A stretch of 55,462 bases of DNA from Ruminococcus sp. (GTDB lineage Bacteria > Bacillota > Clostridia > Oscillospirales > Ruminococcaceae), in NCBI GenBank assembly GCA_015066935.1, contig SVNK01000012.1, forward strand, positions 1 to 55,462, written 5' to 3'. Made by a program: the position numbers and the translations under genes. The notes under the pieces are model-generated. The model saw only the letters and a list, made by a program, of their open reading frames with translations, had not been told where the DNA came from and ran no database searches. Numbering within the stretch: the stretch's first letter is position 1; each line of letters starts with the position of its first letter. This document shows positions 7,948 to 15,234 of the stretch, in pieces.

Positions 7948-8036
7948 TGGCGCAGTGGGTGGGATTCGAACCCACGTCCCTCAAGGGGCATCATGATTTC
8001 GAGTCATGTCCGTTATGACCACTTCGATACCACTGC
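7948..8036 (-). tRNA. tRNA-Ser (anticodon CGA), CCA encoded
   Basis: On the minus strand GCAGTGG (8036-8030) pairs with CCACTGC (7958-7952), followed by discriminator G and an encoded CCA (7950-7948). The anticodon stem CATGA/TCATG closes a loop CTCGAAA with anticodon CGA. The long variable arm (around GCCCCTTGAGGGAC) is diagnostic for serine, and the T arm GTGGG-TTCGAAT-CCCAC is intact. The 5' 40 bases, up to the anticodon loop, are repeated at 8164-8203. No good promoter is visible in the 127 bases directly upstream; the strong one lies beyond the partial copy, at 8246-8274. Confidence 0.95.
7997..8036 (-). repeat. Candidate attachment site copy within tRNA-Ser
   Basis: These 40 bases are the 5' half of the tRNA-Ser gene from the anticodon loop to the acceptor stem and are identical to 8164-8203. 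With a tyrosine integrase next door this is the expected core of an att site. Confidence 0.65.
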
Positions 8037-8163
8037 GTATTTAATTTAACTGAAAATTGCGAGAAAACTGCGAGACAGCTATTTGGAAAAACAACCACGG
8101 ACACCGCTGAAACTGCGCAGAACAAGGATAAATCGAGGAGAGACATATTCAAAACAGACTATG

Positions 8164-8203
8164 TTTCGAGTCATGTCCGTTATGACCACTTCGATACCAC
8201 TGC
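8164..8203 (-). pseudogene. Truncated tRNA-Ser 5' half (second att copy)
   Basis: This is an exact 40-base copy of the 5' half of the tRNA-Ser(CGA) gene, breaking off in the anticodon loop. It has no matching 3' half to its left, so it cannot form a tRNA. It lies directly downstream of the strong promoter at 8246-8274, which suggests that this, not the intact gene, is the original chromosomal 5' end displaced by integration. Confidence 0.75.
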
Positions 8204-8245
8204 ATAATCACGCATGCATGGGGAGAGCCTCTGCAATGCTATAAT

Positions 8246-8274
8246 ATTATATCATATTTGCTTAAAAAAATCAA
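8246..8274 (-). promoter_or_regulatory. tRNA-Ser promoter
   Basis: On the minus strand TTGATT (8269-8274), 17 bases, then TATAAT (8246-8251) with a TGA extended -10. Transcripts would pass through the truncated tRNA copy and then the intact tRNA gene. Confidence 0.75.
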
Positions 8275-8324
8275 GAGCATTGACAAAATTTAATATTATA
8301 ACAAAAAGAAACAAGGAAAAAGAC

Positions 8325-8375
8325 TTTCATTTCGGCATGAAATGTGGTATAATAAAGAATGGCGGTCAGAGACCG
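8325..8375 (+). other. Promoter-like site followed by a short hairpin
   Basis: TTTCAT (8325-8330) and TATAAT (8348-8353) are spaced by 17 bases with a TGG before the -10. Just downstream GGCGGTC-AGA-GACCGCC forms a seven-pair hairpin followed by five A. On the minus strand the same hairpin lies 30-odd bases after the XRE stop and could end that gene. No gene is evident. Confidence 0.3.
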
Positions 8376-8400
8376 CCAAAAATTGTAATGAAGAATGTGC

Positions 8401-9111
8401 TTAATCTGCACGATACTTAGCACGAGTTCTGGAGATACTCTCCTCACTTCTTTTGATAAGGTTGAGGAGTGATGAAGAATAGTTAGCGAAGTCTTTCTGG
8501 ATAGTGGCGGTAGTGAGGTAGAGGGTATCGAAATTTGTAACGCAGTCGTTACCGTCGAGAGGGATACCGCTTGAAGCGGCTTTGATATTTGCCTCGCTCA
8601 TAGAAACGATGGCATTGGAGCTGTCGTTGGCGATGACCTTGGGGATACGGAAGAGTTTCTGGTCGTTATGCGGATTGGCGTTGTAGACGATTCTGAAGAG
8701 CTTGTACACCGAAAGCATGAGGTAATTTGAAACCTCTTTAATGAGGGTAATGCTGTTGGCTCTCTGAGCGAGACTGAACAGAAGGCTGATTGAATTATTG
8801 ATAATTCTTCTGTTGAAGTTTATAATTTCGGGAGACGGCATTTTAAGATTATTATTTCCGTCGTCATCGGGAATATCCTCGATAGAGATAGTTTTTCCTT
8901 CGGGTTCGGGAGTTCTTCCGAGGAGATAGTCACATGAAACATTATAATAATCGGCGATTTTCACGAGAAAGTTAAGACCGCATTCACGTATGCCCTTTTC
9001 GTAATGGGAAAGCAGCGCCTGCGAGATTCCGAGGTCTGTTGCAGCCTGTTTCTGACTGATATGGCGTTCCTTTCTCTGGAGAGTAATAATTCTTGCGAAA
9101 TCGGAATTCAT
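8401..9111 (-). CDS. XRE-family transcriptional regulator
   Basis: This 236-residue protein has a Cro/CI-type HTH in residues 1-62, including ISQKQAATDLGISQALLSHYE with a typical recognition helix, and the tail YNVSCDYLLGR that closes this domain in many clostridial regulators. The rest is helical and unassigned; it probably dimerises or senses a ligand. Start 9111 is chosen because GGAGG lies seven bases upstream; the frame extends to 9159 without a site. A promoter (TTACAA at 9170-9175, 16 bases, TATAAT at 9148-9153) lies just upstream. It is outside both att copies, so probably chromosomal. Confidence 0.85.
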   Translation of the reverse strand: MNSDFARIITLQRKERHISQKQAATDLGISQALLSHYEKGIRECGLNFLVKIADYYNVSCDYLLGRTPEPEGKTISIEDIPDDDGNNNLKMPSPEIINFNRRIINNSISLLFSLAQRANSITLIKEVSNYLMLSVYKLFRIVYNANPHNDQKLFRIPKVIANDSSNAIVSMSEANIKAASSGIPLDGNDCVTNFDTLYLTTATIQKDFANYSSSLLNLIKRSEESISRTRAKYRAD

Positions 9112-9147
9112 TGAAGTTCCTCCTATAGCGTATTGTGTTATAAATCT

Positions 9148-9175
9148 ATTATAATACAAAGTGTATAATTTGTAA
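9148..9175 (-). promoter_or_regulatory. Promoter of the XRE regulator
   Basis: On the minus strand TTACAA (9170-9175), 16 bases, TATAAT (9148-9153), about 37 bases upstream of the start at 9111. Confidence 0.55.
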
Positions 9176-9290
9176 ATATGCTTAAATATGGAAGAATCGA
9201 AGCATTTTTACTCGTTTTTTGTAGGATTTACTAAGAGTTAAAAATTAATATATATTTTTTGTGCAAATTAACAATGAAAGTGGTGCGAAT

Positions 9291-9932
9291 ATGAAGGGTT
9301 ATCGAATAAGTGTGCTTCGTCACGGACAGACTGAGGCAAACGAAAAGGGAGTTTATATCGGAACTACCGACCTTCCTTTGTCGGGGAAAGGTGCCGGGGA
9401 GCTTTGTGCCAAAATGGATGAGATGGATTATCCTGCTGTACACAAGGTATATTGTTCTCCTCTCAGAAGATGTACCGAAACGGCAGAAATCCTGTTTCCC
9501 TACACGGATATGACCGTTGTTGACGACCTCAGAGAGCTTGAACTCGGTGAATTCGAGAACAAGAGCGTTGACGAGCTTATCAACAAAAAAGAGTATAAGG
9601 AGTGGCTCAGAGGCGGCAGGGACAGTCGTCCTCCGCAGGGAGAGAGTCTTAATGAAATGACAGCCAGAATCTACTTGGCACTCCACAATATTATTATCGA
9701 CATGATGAACAACGGAATTACGCACAGTGCGATAATTACTCACGGCGGAATCATTTCCAACATGCTTTCGTGCTTCGGACTTCCCAAATACGACCCGAAA
9801 TATCTGAATGCCGATTTCGGTGAGGGATTTGAAATTATTGTGACCGCACAGATGTGGCTGAATTCTCAGGCATTTGAAATTCTCGGATACTGTCCGTACG
9901 ACAAAATCCCCGATGCCGATAAGGCAGAATAA
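9291..9932 (+). CDS. Histidine phosphatase (phosphoglycerate mutase-like)
   Basis: The 213-residue protein belongs to the histidine phosphatase superfamily. It begins with the catalytic RHGQTEAN motif (about 9-16), has the second Arg in CSPLRRCTETA (about 61), the acid ELELGEFE around 82-89 and the second catalytic histidine in ITHGG. Members include cofactor-dependent mutases and phosphatases such as CobC; the substrate cannot be read from sequence and no cobalamin genes are nearby. The start at 9291 places the motif at the usual distance from the N-terminus; the ribosome site is weak. Confidence 0.85.
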   Translation: MKGYRISVLRHGQTEANEKGVYIGTTDLPLSGKGAGELCAKMDEMDYPAVHKVYCSPLRRCTETAEILFPYTDMTVVDDLRELELGEFENKSVDELINKKEYKEWLRGGRDSRPPQGESLNEMTARIYLALHNIIIDMMNNGITHSAIITHGGIISNMLSCFGLPKYDPKYLNADFGEGFEIIVTAQMWLNSQAFEILGYCPYDKIPDADKAE

Positions 9933-9982
9933 TTTTCATAAAATGCCGCATAATACCTGCATAACCAATGGGAGGTGCAGGT

Positions 9983-10858
9983 ATGAGAATAAGGGAACTT
10001 ACAGGCTTTTCACGCAGTCTGCTGAAGGGCAGACGGTTTCGTACCGCAATGGTGTGTATTCTTCCGATTGCGTCGGGATTATTCTTTCGCACAGCTGAAG
10101 CCTGCGTATACAGTCTTATGCTGTATTTCGGCGAAATGAAGCCCATTGAGCTTTTCAGCGGACGCAATCGTGCACAGCTTGCAATCGCTGTATTCTTTAC
10201 GATAGCACGCTGGACAGTAAGTGCTCCCCTCGTTTACGGAGCCGCTTTCAGACTATGTGCAATAACATCGGAAAAAGGAAAACCTCAGAGACGCTTCTCC
10301 GATATAATTCTCAGCCGACGCTGTTTCCGCAGAAGTCTTGCGGCACAGCTCTGGGTGAAACTGTTTTCGGCGGCAGCTCTCCTTCCGACGATTTTCTTCG
10401 GGACAACGGCTTATTCGCTTTTCGTCACAGGCAGAACGGCAGGCGAACTCTTCATGACGGCTCATGCAATTGTCCTGACTGTTGTTTCGGCGTTCATGTG
10501 GCTGACGGTAAGGATGAGTCTTGCGGCAGTACCGTTGTTTCTTGTGAAGTTCCCGAAGATGAGCGTTTTCCGTGTTATAATAGGCACACTCTGCTTCATG
10601 AAGGGCAGAAGAAGTACCTTGATGAGGCTTCTTGCGGCATATACGCCTTTGTTGTTGTCTGTTGCGGCGGTTCCATATATACTGCCCGAAATCATGACGG
10701 CGTATTCGCTCTGCATTGATATTTATATAAAGGAGGAGGAGTACCTTGCAGGAAATAGTTTTTTTGGCAGAGGACGAAAATCCTCAGACGCTTCAGAACT
10801 TTCTCCTCGGACGAAAAGGCGTTTCCCGAAGACTTCTGACAAAGCTCAAACGTACTGA
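9983..10858 (+). CDS. Polytopic membrane protein of unknown function
   Basis: The 291-residue protein shows several hydrophobic stretches (about 23-45, 60-82, 112-138, 150-178, 205-235) separated by strongly basic loops, so it is an integral membrane protein. I do not recognise a family. GGAGG lies eight bases before the start at 9983. Its last 37 codons overlap the next gene by 113 bases in a different frame and are hydrophilic and basic, so the C-terminal tail may be a dispensable run-on. It sits in an apparent operon with the RluA-LuxS ORF. Confidence 0.6.
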   Translation: MRIRELTGFSRSLLKGRRFRTAMVCILPIASGLFFRTAEACVYSLMLYFGEMKPIELFSGRNRAQLAIAVFFTIARWTVSAPLVYGAAFRLCAITSEKGKPQRRFSDIILSRRCFRRSLAAQLWVKLFSAAALLPTIFFGTTAYSLFVTGRTAGELFMTAHAIVLTVVSAFMWLTVRMSLAAVPLFLVKFPKMSVFRVIIGTLCFMKGRRSTLMRLLAAYTPLLLSVAAVPYILPEIMTAYSLCIDIYIKEEEYLAGNSFFGRGRKSSDASELSPRTKRRFPKTSDKAQTY

Positions 10859-12083
10859 GGGCGGCATTACACGCAACGGCGAGCCGATACGCAGTATTGA
10901 TACGGTTTACTGCGGCGACGAAATTATCCTCCGTCTTAACGATTCAAGCTTTCTTGAACCCGACGGAAGCAGAAATGTCCCCGTAGCTTTTGAAAACGAG
11001 AGTCTTGTGGTGTTCGATAAGCCCGCAGGTATGCCCGTTCACCCGTCCGTAAAGCATCAGGGAGACACCCTCGGAAATTTCTTCGCATACCGTTATCCGA
11101 ATCTCACTTTCCGTCCCGTAAATCGTCTTGACAGGGACACCTCGGGACTGTGCATAGTCGCAAAGGACGCCCACGCCGCAAATCTCCTGCAGGGAAGCTG
11201 TACAAAGGTCTATTTTGCGGCGGTTCACGGAACTCCCGGCGAATCGGGCAGAATCGACGCTCCCATCGCAAGAGAACGTGAATCCATAATCGTCCGCTGT
11301 GTCCGTGAGGACGGACAGCCTTCCGTTACAGTCTACAGACGGCTTGAAAGTACGGGAAAGTATTCGCTTATGGAGGTTCGTCCCGAAACAGGCAGAACTC
11401 ATCAGATACGTGTTCATTTTTCGCATATCGGTCACCCTCTCGCAGGCGACGATATGTACGGCGGAAGCCGCCTTGAAATCGGCAGACAGGCTCTCCATTG
11501 CGGTGAGCTGACCTTTACCGAGCCTTCATCGGGTGAAAAAATCACTGTAAAATCACCGATTCCGCATGATATGGAGTCGCTGTTCACAAATAAAATCAAG
11601 GAGTCAGATACTATGGAAAAAATTGCAAGCTTTCAGGTTGACCACACAAAATTCGGCGTCGGAATGTACATTTCACGCATCGACGGAGACATCGTGACAT
11701 ATGACGTCCGCATGGTAAAGCCAAACGGCGGCGTATATATTTCGAATCCCTCGCTGCACACCATTGAGCATCTTTTCGCTACATATGCAAGAAATTCACA
11801 GTACAGCGACAAGGTTGTATACGTTGGACCCATGGGTTGCCGCACGGGATTCTATCTTCTCACAAGAGGTCTTCCCCACGAGGATGCCATCAGTCTTGTA
11901 AGGGACTCTTACGCATTTATCGCAGGCTTTGACGGGGAAATTCCGGGCTGTACCGAAATAGAGTGCGGAAACTACCTCGAACACGACATCGTATCCGCTA
12001 AAAAGGATGTTCTGCCGCTTGTTGAGAAGCTTGACGGATATACTCCCGAAATGCTTGAGTATTCTTACCACTTCGACAAGTGA
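10746..12083 (+). CDS. RluA-type pseudouridine synthase fused in frame to LuxS
   Basis: One uninterrupted frame of 445 codons encodes two complete enzymes. Residues 1-289 are an RluA-family pseudouridine synthase: S4-like N-terminus, then the catalytic RLDRDTSG with Asp129, and GRTHQIRVH. Residues 290-445 are a full LuxS, which cleaves S-ribosylhomocysteine to homocysteine and the AI-2 precursor. The start is TTG at 10746 behind AGGAGGAGGAG. No stop codon separates the halves. A separate start for LuxS, with its own ribosome site, lies at 11613, so the cell may make a fusion, free LuxS, or both. Confidence 0.85.
   Translation: MQEIVFLAEDENPQTLQNFLLGRKGVSRRLLTKLKRTEGGITRNGEPIRSIDTVYCGDEIILRLNDSSFLEPDGSRNVPVAFENESLVVFDKPAGMPVHPSVKHQGDTLGNFFAYRYPNLTFRPVNRLDRDTSGLCIVAKDAHAANLLQGSCTKVYFAAVHGTPGESGRIDAPIARERESIIVRCVREDGQPSVTVYRRLESTGKYSLMEVRPETGRTHQIRVHFSHIGHPLAGDDMYGGSRLEIGRQALHCGELTFTEPSSGEKITVKSPIPHDMESLFTNKIKESDTMEKIASFQVDHTKFGVGMYISRIDGDIVTYDVRMVKPNGGVYISNPSLHTIEHLFATYARNSQYSDKVVYVGPMGCRTGFYLLTRGLPHEDAISLVRDSYAFIAGFDGEIPGCTEIECGNYLEHDIVSAKKDVLPLVEKLDGYTPEMLEYSYHFDK
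11613..12083 (+). CDS. luxS: LuxS, S-ribosylhomocysteine lyase (internal start)
   Basis: Starting at ATG 11613, this is a 156-residue LuxS of normal length beginning MEKIASFQVDH, the family's usual N-terminus. The metal site HTIEH (His49, His53) with Cys118 in ECGNY and the catalytic Cys76 in GPMGCRTGF are all present. AAGGAG (11598-11603) lies nine bases before the ATG, so independent initiation is likely even though the upstream RluA frame reads straight through. It serves the activated methyl cycle and AI-2 production. No Pfs nucleosidase or other cycle gene lies close by. Confidence 0.85.
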   Translation: MEKIASFQVDHTKFGVGMYISRIDGDIVTYDVRMVKPNGGVYISNPSLHTIEHLFATYARNSQYSDKVVYVGPMGCRTGFYLLTRGLPHEDAISLVRDSYAFIAGFDGEIPGCTEIECGNYLEHDIVSAKKDVLPLVEKLDGYTPEMLEYSYHFDK

Positions 12084-12150
12084 TTTTTACTGCGTTTTTG
12101 TGCAGGTATACGAAAATGTGCGGTTTGACCGATATTATTGAGTAAATGCG

Positions 12151-12178
12151 TTGTATTAAACGAAAAAGTTGCTATAAT
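12151..12178 (+). promoter_or_regulatory. Promoter of the M23 peptidase gene
   Basis: TTGTAT (12151-12156), 16 bases, TATAAT (12173-12178) with TGC before the -10; the gene starts 40 bases downstream. Confidence 0.6.
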
Positions 12179-12217
12179 ATTACAGTGTAACCAATTTGTA
12201 AGAAAGGAGCTGAAGCA

Positions 12218-13960
12218 TTGGAACAGGAAAATCTTACAGAAAACGCTGAAGAAGCTTCAAAGGCGGACTTTGGCGGAATATCGGGTCTGCTTGTACGTGC
12301 GGGACTCTGCGTTGTGAAGTTTCTGGCACTGATACTGCTGGGAGTTGTAAAGACCGCCTGTTTTATCCGTGACGAGGCTGCAGATTTTCTCAGACTGCTG
12401 AAAAGGGTCGGAATGTGGCTTCTGAGGCAGACTACCGCTTCAATCCGCAGACGTCATGCGAAGAACAAGGAGCTTCAGAGGTCTGTCGTCAAAGCAAAAA
12501 GCGAGGGAAAACGTGAGTATATGAGTGCTGTTGCAAGGTTTACGGCTTCGTATCTTTTCGGAGAGGACGGAATTATTCCGACTGCTCTCAATTACATCGC
12601 ACCGATTGTTTCGGCAGCCTTCCTCATCGGAATTGTGAAGTTCGGTTCGGGACTTGAATACGGAATCAGCGTCAATTACAACGGCAAGGAAATCGGAATG
12701 ATTGCCTCGGAAGCCGATTATGAAACAGCTGAGCGTGAGGTCAGTCAGAGAATGGCTCATCTTGCGGATAACGGTACACAAAGGAATTCTGCGGAACTTT
12801 CACTGAAAATAGTTTCAGGCGAAGATAAGTTCCTGAATGCAGAACAGCTTGCAAACGTAATGCTTGAAAGCTCCGACGAGGAGCTTGCCGAGGCTTACGG
12901 AATCTATATCGACGGCGAATTCATAGGTGCTGTAATGGATAAGAATCCGATTCAGGACGCTCTCGATAACCGTCTTCTTGATTTTCATGCCGAGGGCGAC
13001 GTCAGCAATATATCCTACAGAAATAAAATCGAGTATACCAAGGGTCTTTACCTTGTAAGCAGTATCATGGAGCAGGATGCGGCTGTAAGCAAACTGACCT
13101 CGTCCGAGAAAAAACGTAAAATTTACGTCGCTCTTACGGGAGACTCGGCTGTTACCATTTCACAGAAATACAACATGAAGCTTGATGAGCTTTACGAGCT
13201 TAACCCCGATATTTCTGAGGGTGTAACTCCGGGTCAGATGATCAATGTTACCGAAACAGAAAGCTTCCTTCCCATTCAGTATGTGCTGAGGGCGACCGCA
13301 GTTACGTTCCTTGATTACGAAACCATTGAATATGAAACAGCGTCATTGAACGTCGGTTCAAGAGCAGTTCTTGTGAAGGGAATCAAGGGCGAAAAGACCT
13401 CGGATATAGAAATAACCTACGTGGACGGCGTTGAACATTCACGCAGAACTGTCCACTCCGAGATTACACGTGAGCCTGTTGTAGAACAGATAGGCATCGG
13501 AACCTATTCTGCGCGTCCCGATAGTCCCGATACGATTCTTACAGGTTCGGGAGAGTTCGGATGGCCTGTTGACGGCGGCTATGTCAGCGACCCGTTTATC
13601 AGTAACCGTAACCATAAAGGACTTGATATCGCTGCTCCCGAGGGTACGAATATCTATGCGGCAGGCGACGGAATTGTAGTCGCAGCAGGCTGGAATCCCG
13701 GTGGATACGGGTACTTCGTCGAAATAGACCACCTCAACGGCTATCAGACCGTTTATGCTCATATGAGTACGGTTTTTGCCTCGGAGGGACAGACCGTAAA
13801 ACGTGGTCAGCTTATCGGAGCCGTCGGAAATACGGGTTACTCCAACGGTGCGCATTGCCACCTTGAGGTCCGTTATCTCAATGTGTGCCTTGACCCTGCG
13901 TCTTTTATCAATACCGTCAATGCTTTCAATGATGACGACGAGGACTCGTCCGACGAATAA
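12218..13960 (+). CDS. Membrane-anchored M23 peptidase with LysM and G5 domains
   Basis: The 580-residue protein is a cell-wall hydrolase or regulator. A cytoplasmic basic N-terminus with a first hydrophobic stretch (about 28-50) precedes a membrane helix near 128-145. Then come an extracytoplasmic helical part, a LysM domain (about 305-350, GDSAVTISQKYNMKLDELYELNP), a G5-like domain (about 355-440) and a C-terminal peptidase M23 domain (about 455-570). The latter has HKGLD, YAHM and HCHLEVR, the zinc and catalytic residues of active members. An acidic tail follows. The start is TTG at 12218 behind AAGGAG. It is monocistronic with its own promoter and terminator. Confidence 0.88.
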   Translation: MEQENLTENAEEASKADFGGISGLLVRAGLCVVKFLALILLGVVKTACFIRDEAADFLRLLKRVGMWLLRQTTASIRRRHAKNKELQRSVVKAKSEGKREYMSAVARFTASYLFGEDGIIPTALNYIAPIVSAAFLIGIVKFGSGLEYGISVNYNGKEIGMIASEADYETAEREVSQRMAHLADNGTQRNSAELSLKIVSGEDKFLNAEQLANVMLESSDEELAEAYGIYIDGEFIGAVMDKNPIQDALDNRLLDFHAEGDVSNISYRNKIEYTKGLYLVSSIMEQDAAVSKLTSSEKKRKIYVALTGDSAVTISQKYNMKLDELYELNPDISEGVTPGQMINVTETESFLPIQYVLRATAVTFLDYETIEYETASLNVGSRAVLVKGIKGEKTSDIEITYVDGVEHSRRTVHSEITREPVVEQIGIGTYSARPDSPDTILTGSGEFGWPVDGGYVSDPFISNRNHKGLDIAAPEGTNIYAAGDGIVVAAGWNPGGYGYFVEIDHLNGYQTVYAHMSTVFASEGQTVKRGQLIGAVGNTGYSNGAHCHLEVRYLNVCLDPASFINTVNAFNDDDEDSSDE

Positions 13961-14012
13961 TACGCCGTAATCAATTCATAATTGGATTATCGTTTTACGT
14001 ATATAAACGTAG

Positions 14013-14031
14013 GGACGACCATTGGTCGTCC
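14013..14031. repeat. Short interspersed palindrome (GGACGACCATTGGTCGTCC)
   Basis: A perfect 9-bp inverted repeat around a single central base. A copy with one change stands at 19161-19179, and a weaker relative at about 26055-26075. All three are intergenic. Confidence 0.6.
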
Positions 14032-14054
14032 GCAAATAATCAGATTCACTGAAA

Positions 14055-14086
14055 ATCCCCCTTGATTTCAAGGGGGATGATTTTTT
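14055..14086 (+). terminator. Terminator after the M23 peptidase gene
   Basis: ATCCCCCTTG and CAAGGGGGAT form a ten-pair stem with a four-base loop, followed by GATTTTTT. Confidence 0.85.
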
Positions 14087-14108
14087 AAGTATGTAATTTT
14101 GTGCAGGC

Positions 14109-14600
14109 TTACAGAGTGTTCATTTCAAGGACAACATCCTCAAATTTTCCGTGTATTGCTTCAACGAGCTTAACGGGAGAGAGTTCGATCTGTGTGCCGA
14201 TTCTTCCGCCGCTTATGTAGAACGAATCGAGTTCCGCCGCAGAATTATGGACTACGGTCATGAACTGTTTTTTCATTCCGATGGGAGTACAGCCGCCTCT
14301 CACGTATCCCGTAACAGACGTAATATCCTTGACATGAAGAAGCTCCACCGACTTTTCACCGACACTTCTTGCAGCTTTTTTCATATCAAGTTCAAGTGCG
14401 ACAGGAAGCAGGAAGCAGTAATAGTTTCCTGTTTTTCCTTTGGCGATAAGAGTCTTGAAGGTAAGTTCGGGAGGTTGTCCGAGTTTTTCCGCAACAGTAA
14501 TGCCGTCAACGAACTCGCCGCACTCATATGTTCTTACTGAGTAGCTGATTCTGCACCTGTCAAGAAAGCGCATAGCATTTGTTTTAAGCTCCTTCGCCAT
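14109..14600 (-). CDS. ybaK: YbaK/EbsC-family aminoacyl-tRNA deacylase
   Basis: The 163-residue protein is a YbaK-type editing enzyme, which hydrolyses Cys-tRNA(Pro). It shows the family signatures FKTLIAKG (about 50), the central LPVALELDMKKAARS and GYVRGGCTPIGMKK (about 101-114), and IGTQIELSP near the end. The start at 14600 has AGGAG ten bases upstream and lies inside the end of queH (17-base overlap), so translation is coupled. The frame stays open to 14750 but that part is queH in another frame. It is the last gene of the minus-strand run from 19005. Confidence 0.9.
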   Translation of the reverse strand: MAKELKTNAMRFLDRCRISYSVRTYECGEFVDGITVAEKLGQPPELTFKTLIAKGKTGNYYCFLLPVALELDMKKAARSVGEKSVELLHVKDITSVTGYVRGGCTPIGMKKQFMTVVHNSAAELDSFYISGGRIGTQIELSPVKLVEAIHGKFEDVVLEMNTL

Positions 14601-15234
14601 TTTGTGAAGACTCCTTCCGTTGATTTTCGGCAGCCTTTTTACTGTAGATGCAGCCGCAGTAATTCTGTCTGTAGAGGTTATACTGCTTTGAAAGCTCAAT
14701 CGACCTCTTATAGCCCTCATGCTTCTTGAAATCCGAAAACAGGTACGCAATGCCGCATCTTTCCGAGACAGCAGCTCCGTATTCGTTTATGAAAGTGCAG
14801 TCCTTATGGGGACTGATAGTAAGGGTAGTCGTGAAGTAATCGGAGCCGAGTTCCGCTGCCTTTTTGCCTGCAAGCTCAAGACGATAGCCGATACATCTGC
14901 GGCAGCGTTCACCTCTTTCGGGGAGGTCCTCAAGACCCTTTGCAAGACGGTAAAACTCATCGGGAGCGTAGTCCTCCTCAATAATCTCAATATCGAGCTT
15001 CATTTCGGTGACGAGTCTTTTCAGCTCTGCAAGTCTGAAATCGTACTCGCTTTGCGGAGAGATATTCGGGTTGCAGAAATAGAGTGTTATGCGGAATTTT
15101 CCCGAAAGGTACTCCAGAACGTGACTGCTGCACGGTGCACAGCAGGCGTGAAGCAGAAGCTTCGGACGGCATCCGTTTTTTTCAAGCTCGCAAAGCTTCA
15201 TATCCAGCATTCTGCCGTAGTTTGTACCTGCCAT
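14584..15234 (-). CDS. queH: Epoxyqueuosine reductase QueH
   Basis: This 216-residue protein (DUF208) performs the final step of queuosine synthesis in tRNA, reducing epoxyqueuosine. It carries the family's cysteine motifs: HACCAPC near residue 30 (tandem Cys), CRRCIGYRL near 110, and YCGCIYS near 195, which hold an iron-sulfur cluster and second metal. It is the cobalamin-independent alternative to QueG. Start at 15234 overlaps the ricT stop by one base. The C-terminal dozen residues are hydrophilic and overlap ybaK. No other queuosine genes are in the window. Confidence 0.93.
   Translation of the reverse strand: MAGTNYGRMLDMKLCELEKNGCRPKLLLHACCAPCSSHVLEYLSGKFRITLYFCNPNISPQSEYDFRLAELKRLVTEMKLDIEIIEEDYAPDEFYRLAKGLEDLPERGERCRRCIGYRLELAGKKAAELGSDYFTTTLTISPHKDCTFINEYGAAVSERCGIAYLFSDFKKHEGYKRSIELSKQYNLYRQNYCGCIYSKKAAENQRKESSQNGEGA

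Larger units (their letters stand above)
1..8203. mobile_element. Integrase end of an integrative mobilizable/conjugative element
   Basis: This stretch combines a RepA-like ATPase, MobC, a MOBP relaxase, an excisionase-like protein and a tyrosine integrase, in the order expected at the integrase end of an integrative element. The integrase sits against a tRNA-Ser gene, part of which is duplicated as a 40-bp direct repeat. The other end lies to the left, outside the window, so size and the presence of a type IV secretion system cannot be judged. The minus-strand genes at 1-2856 are taken as cargo or regulation because they lie on the element side of the relaxase. The exact right boundary could be 8036 or 8203. 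Confidence 0.75.

Noticed and set aside
10944..11498. 184-codon minus-strand frame opposite rluA
   Set aside because: It shows no domain and no ribosome site; it is a shadow of the biased codons of the plus-strand gene.
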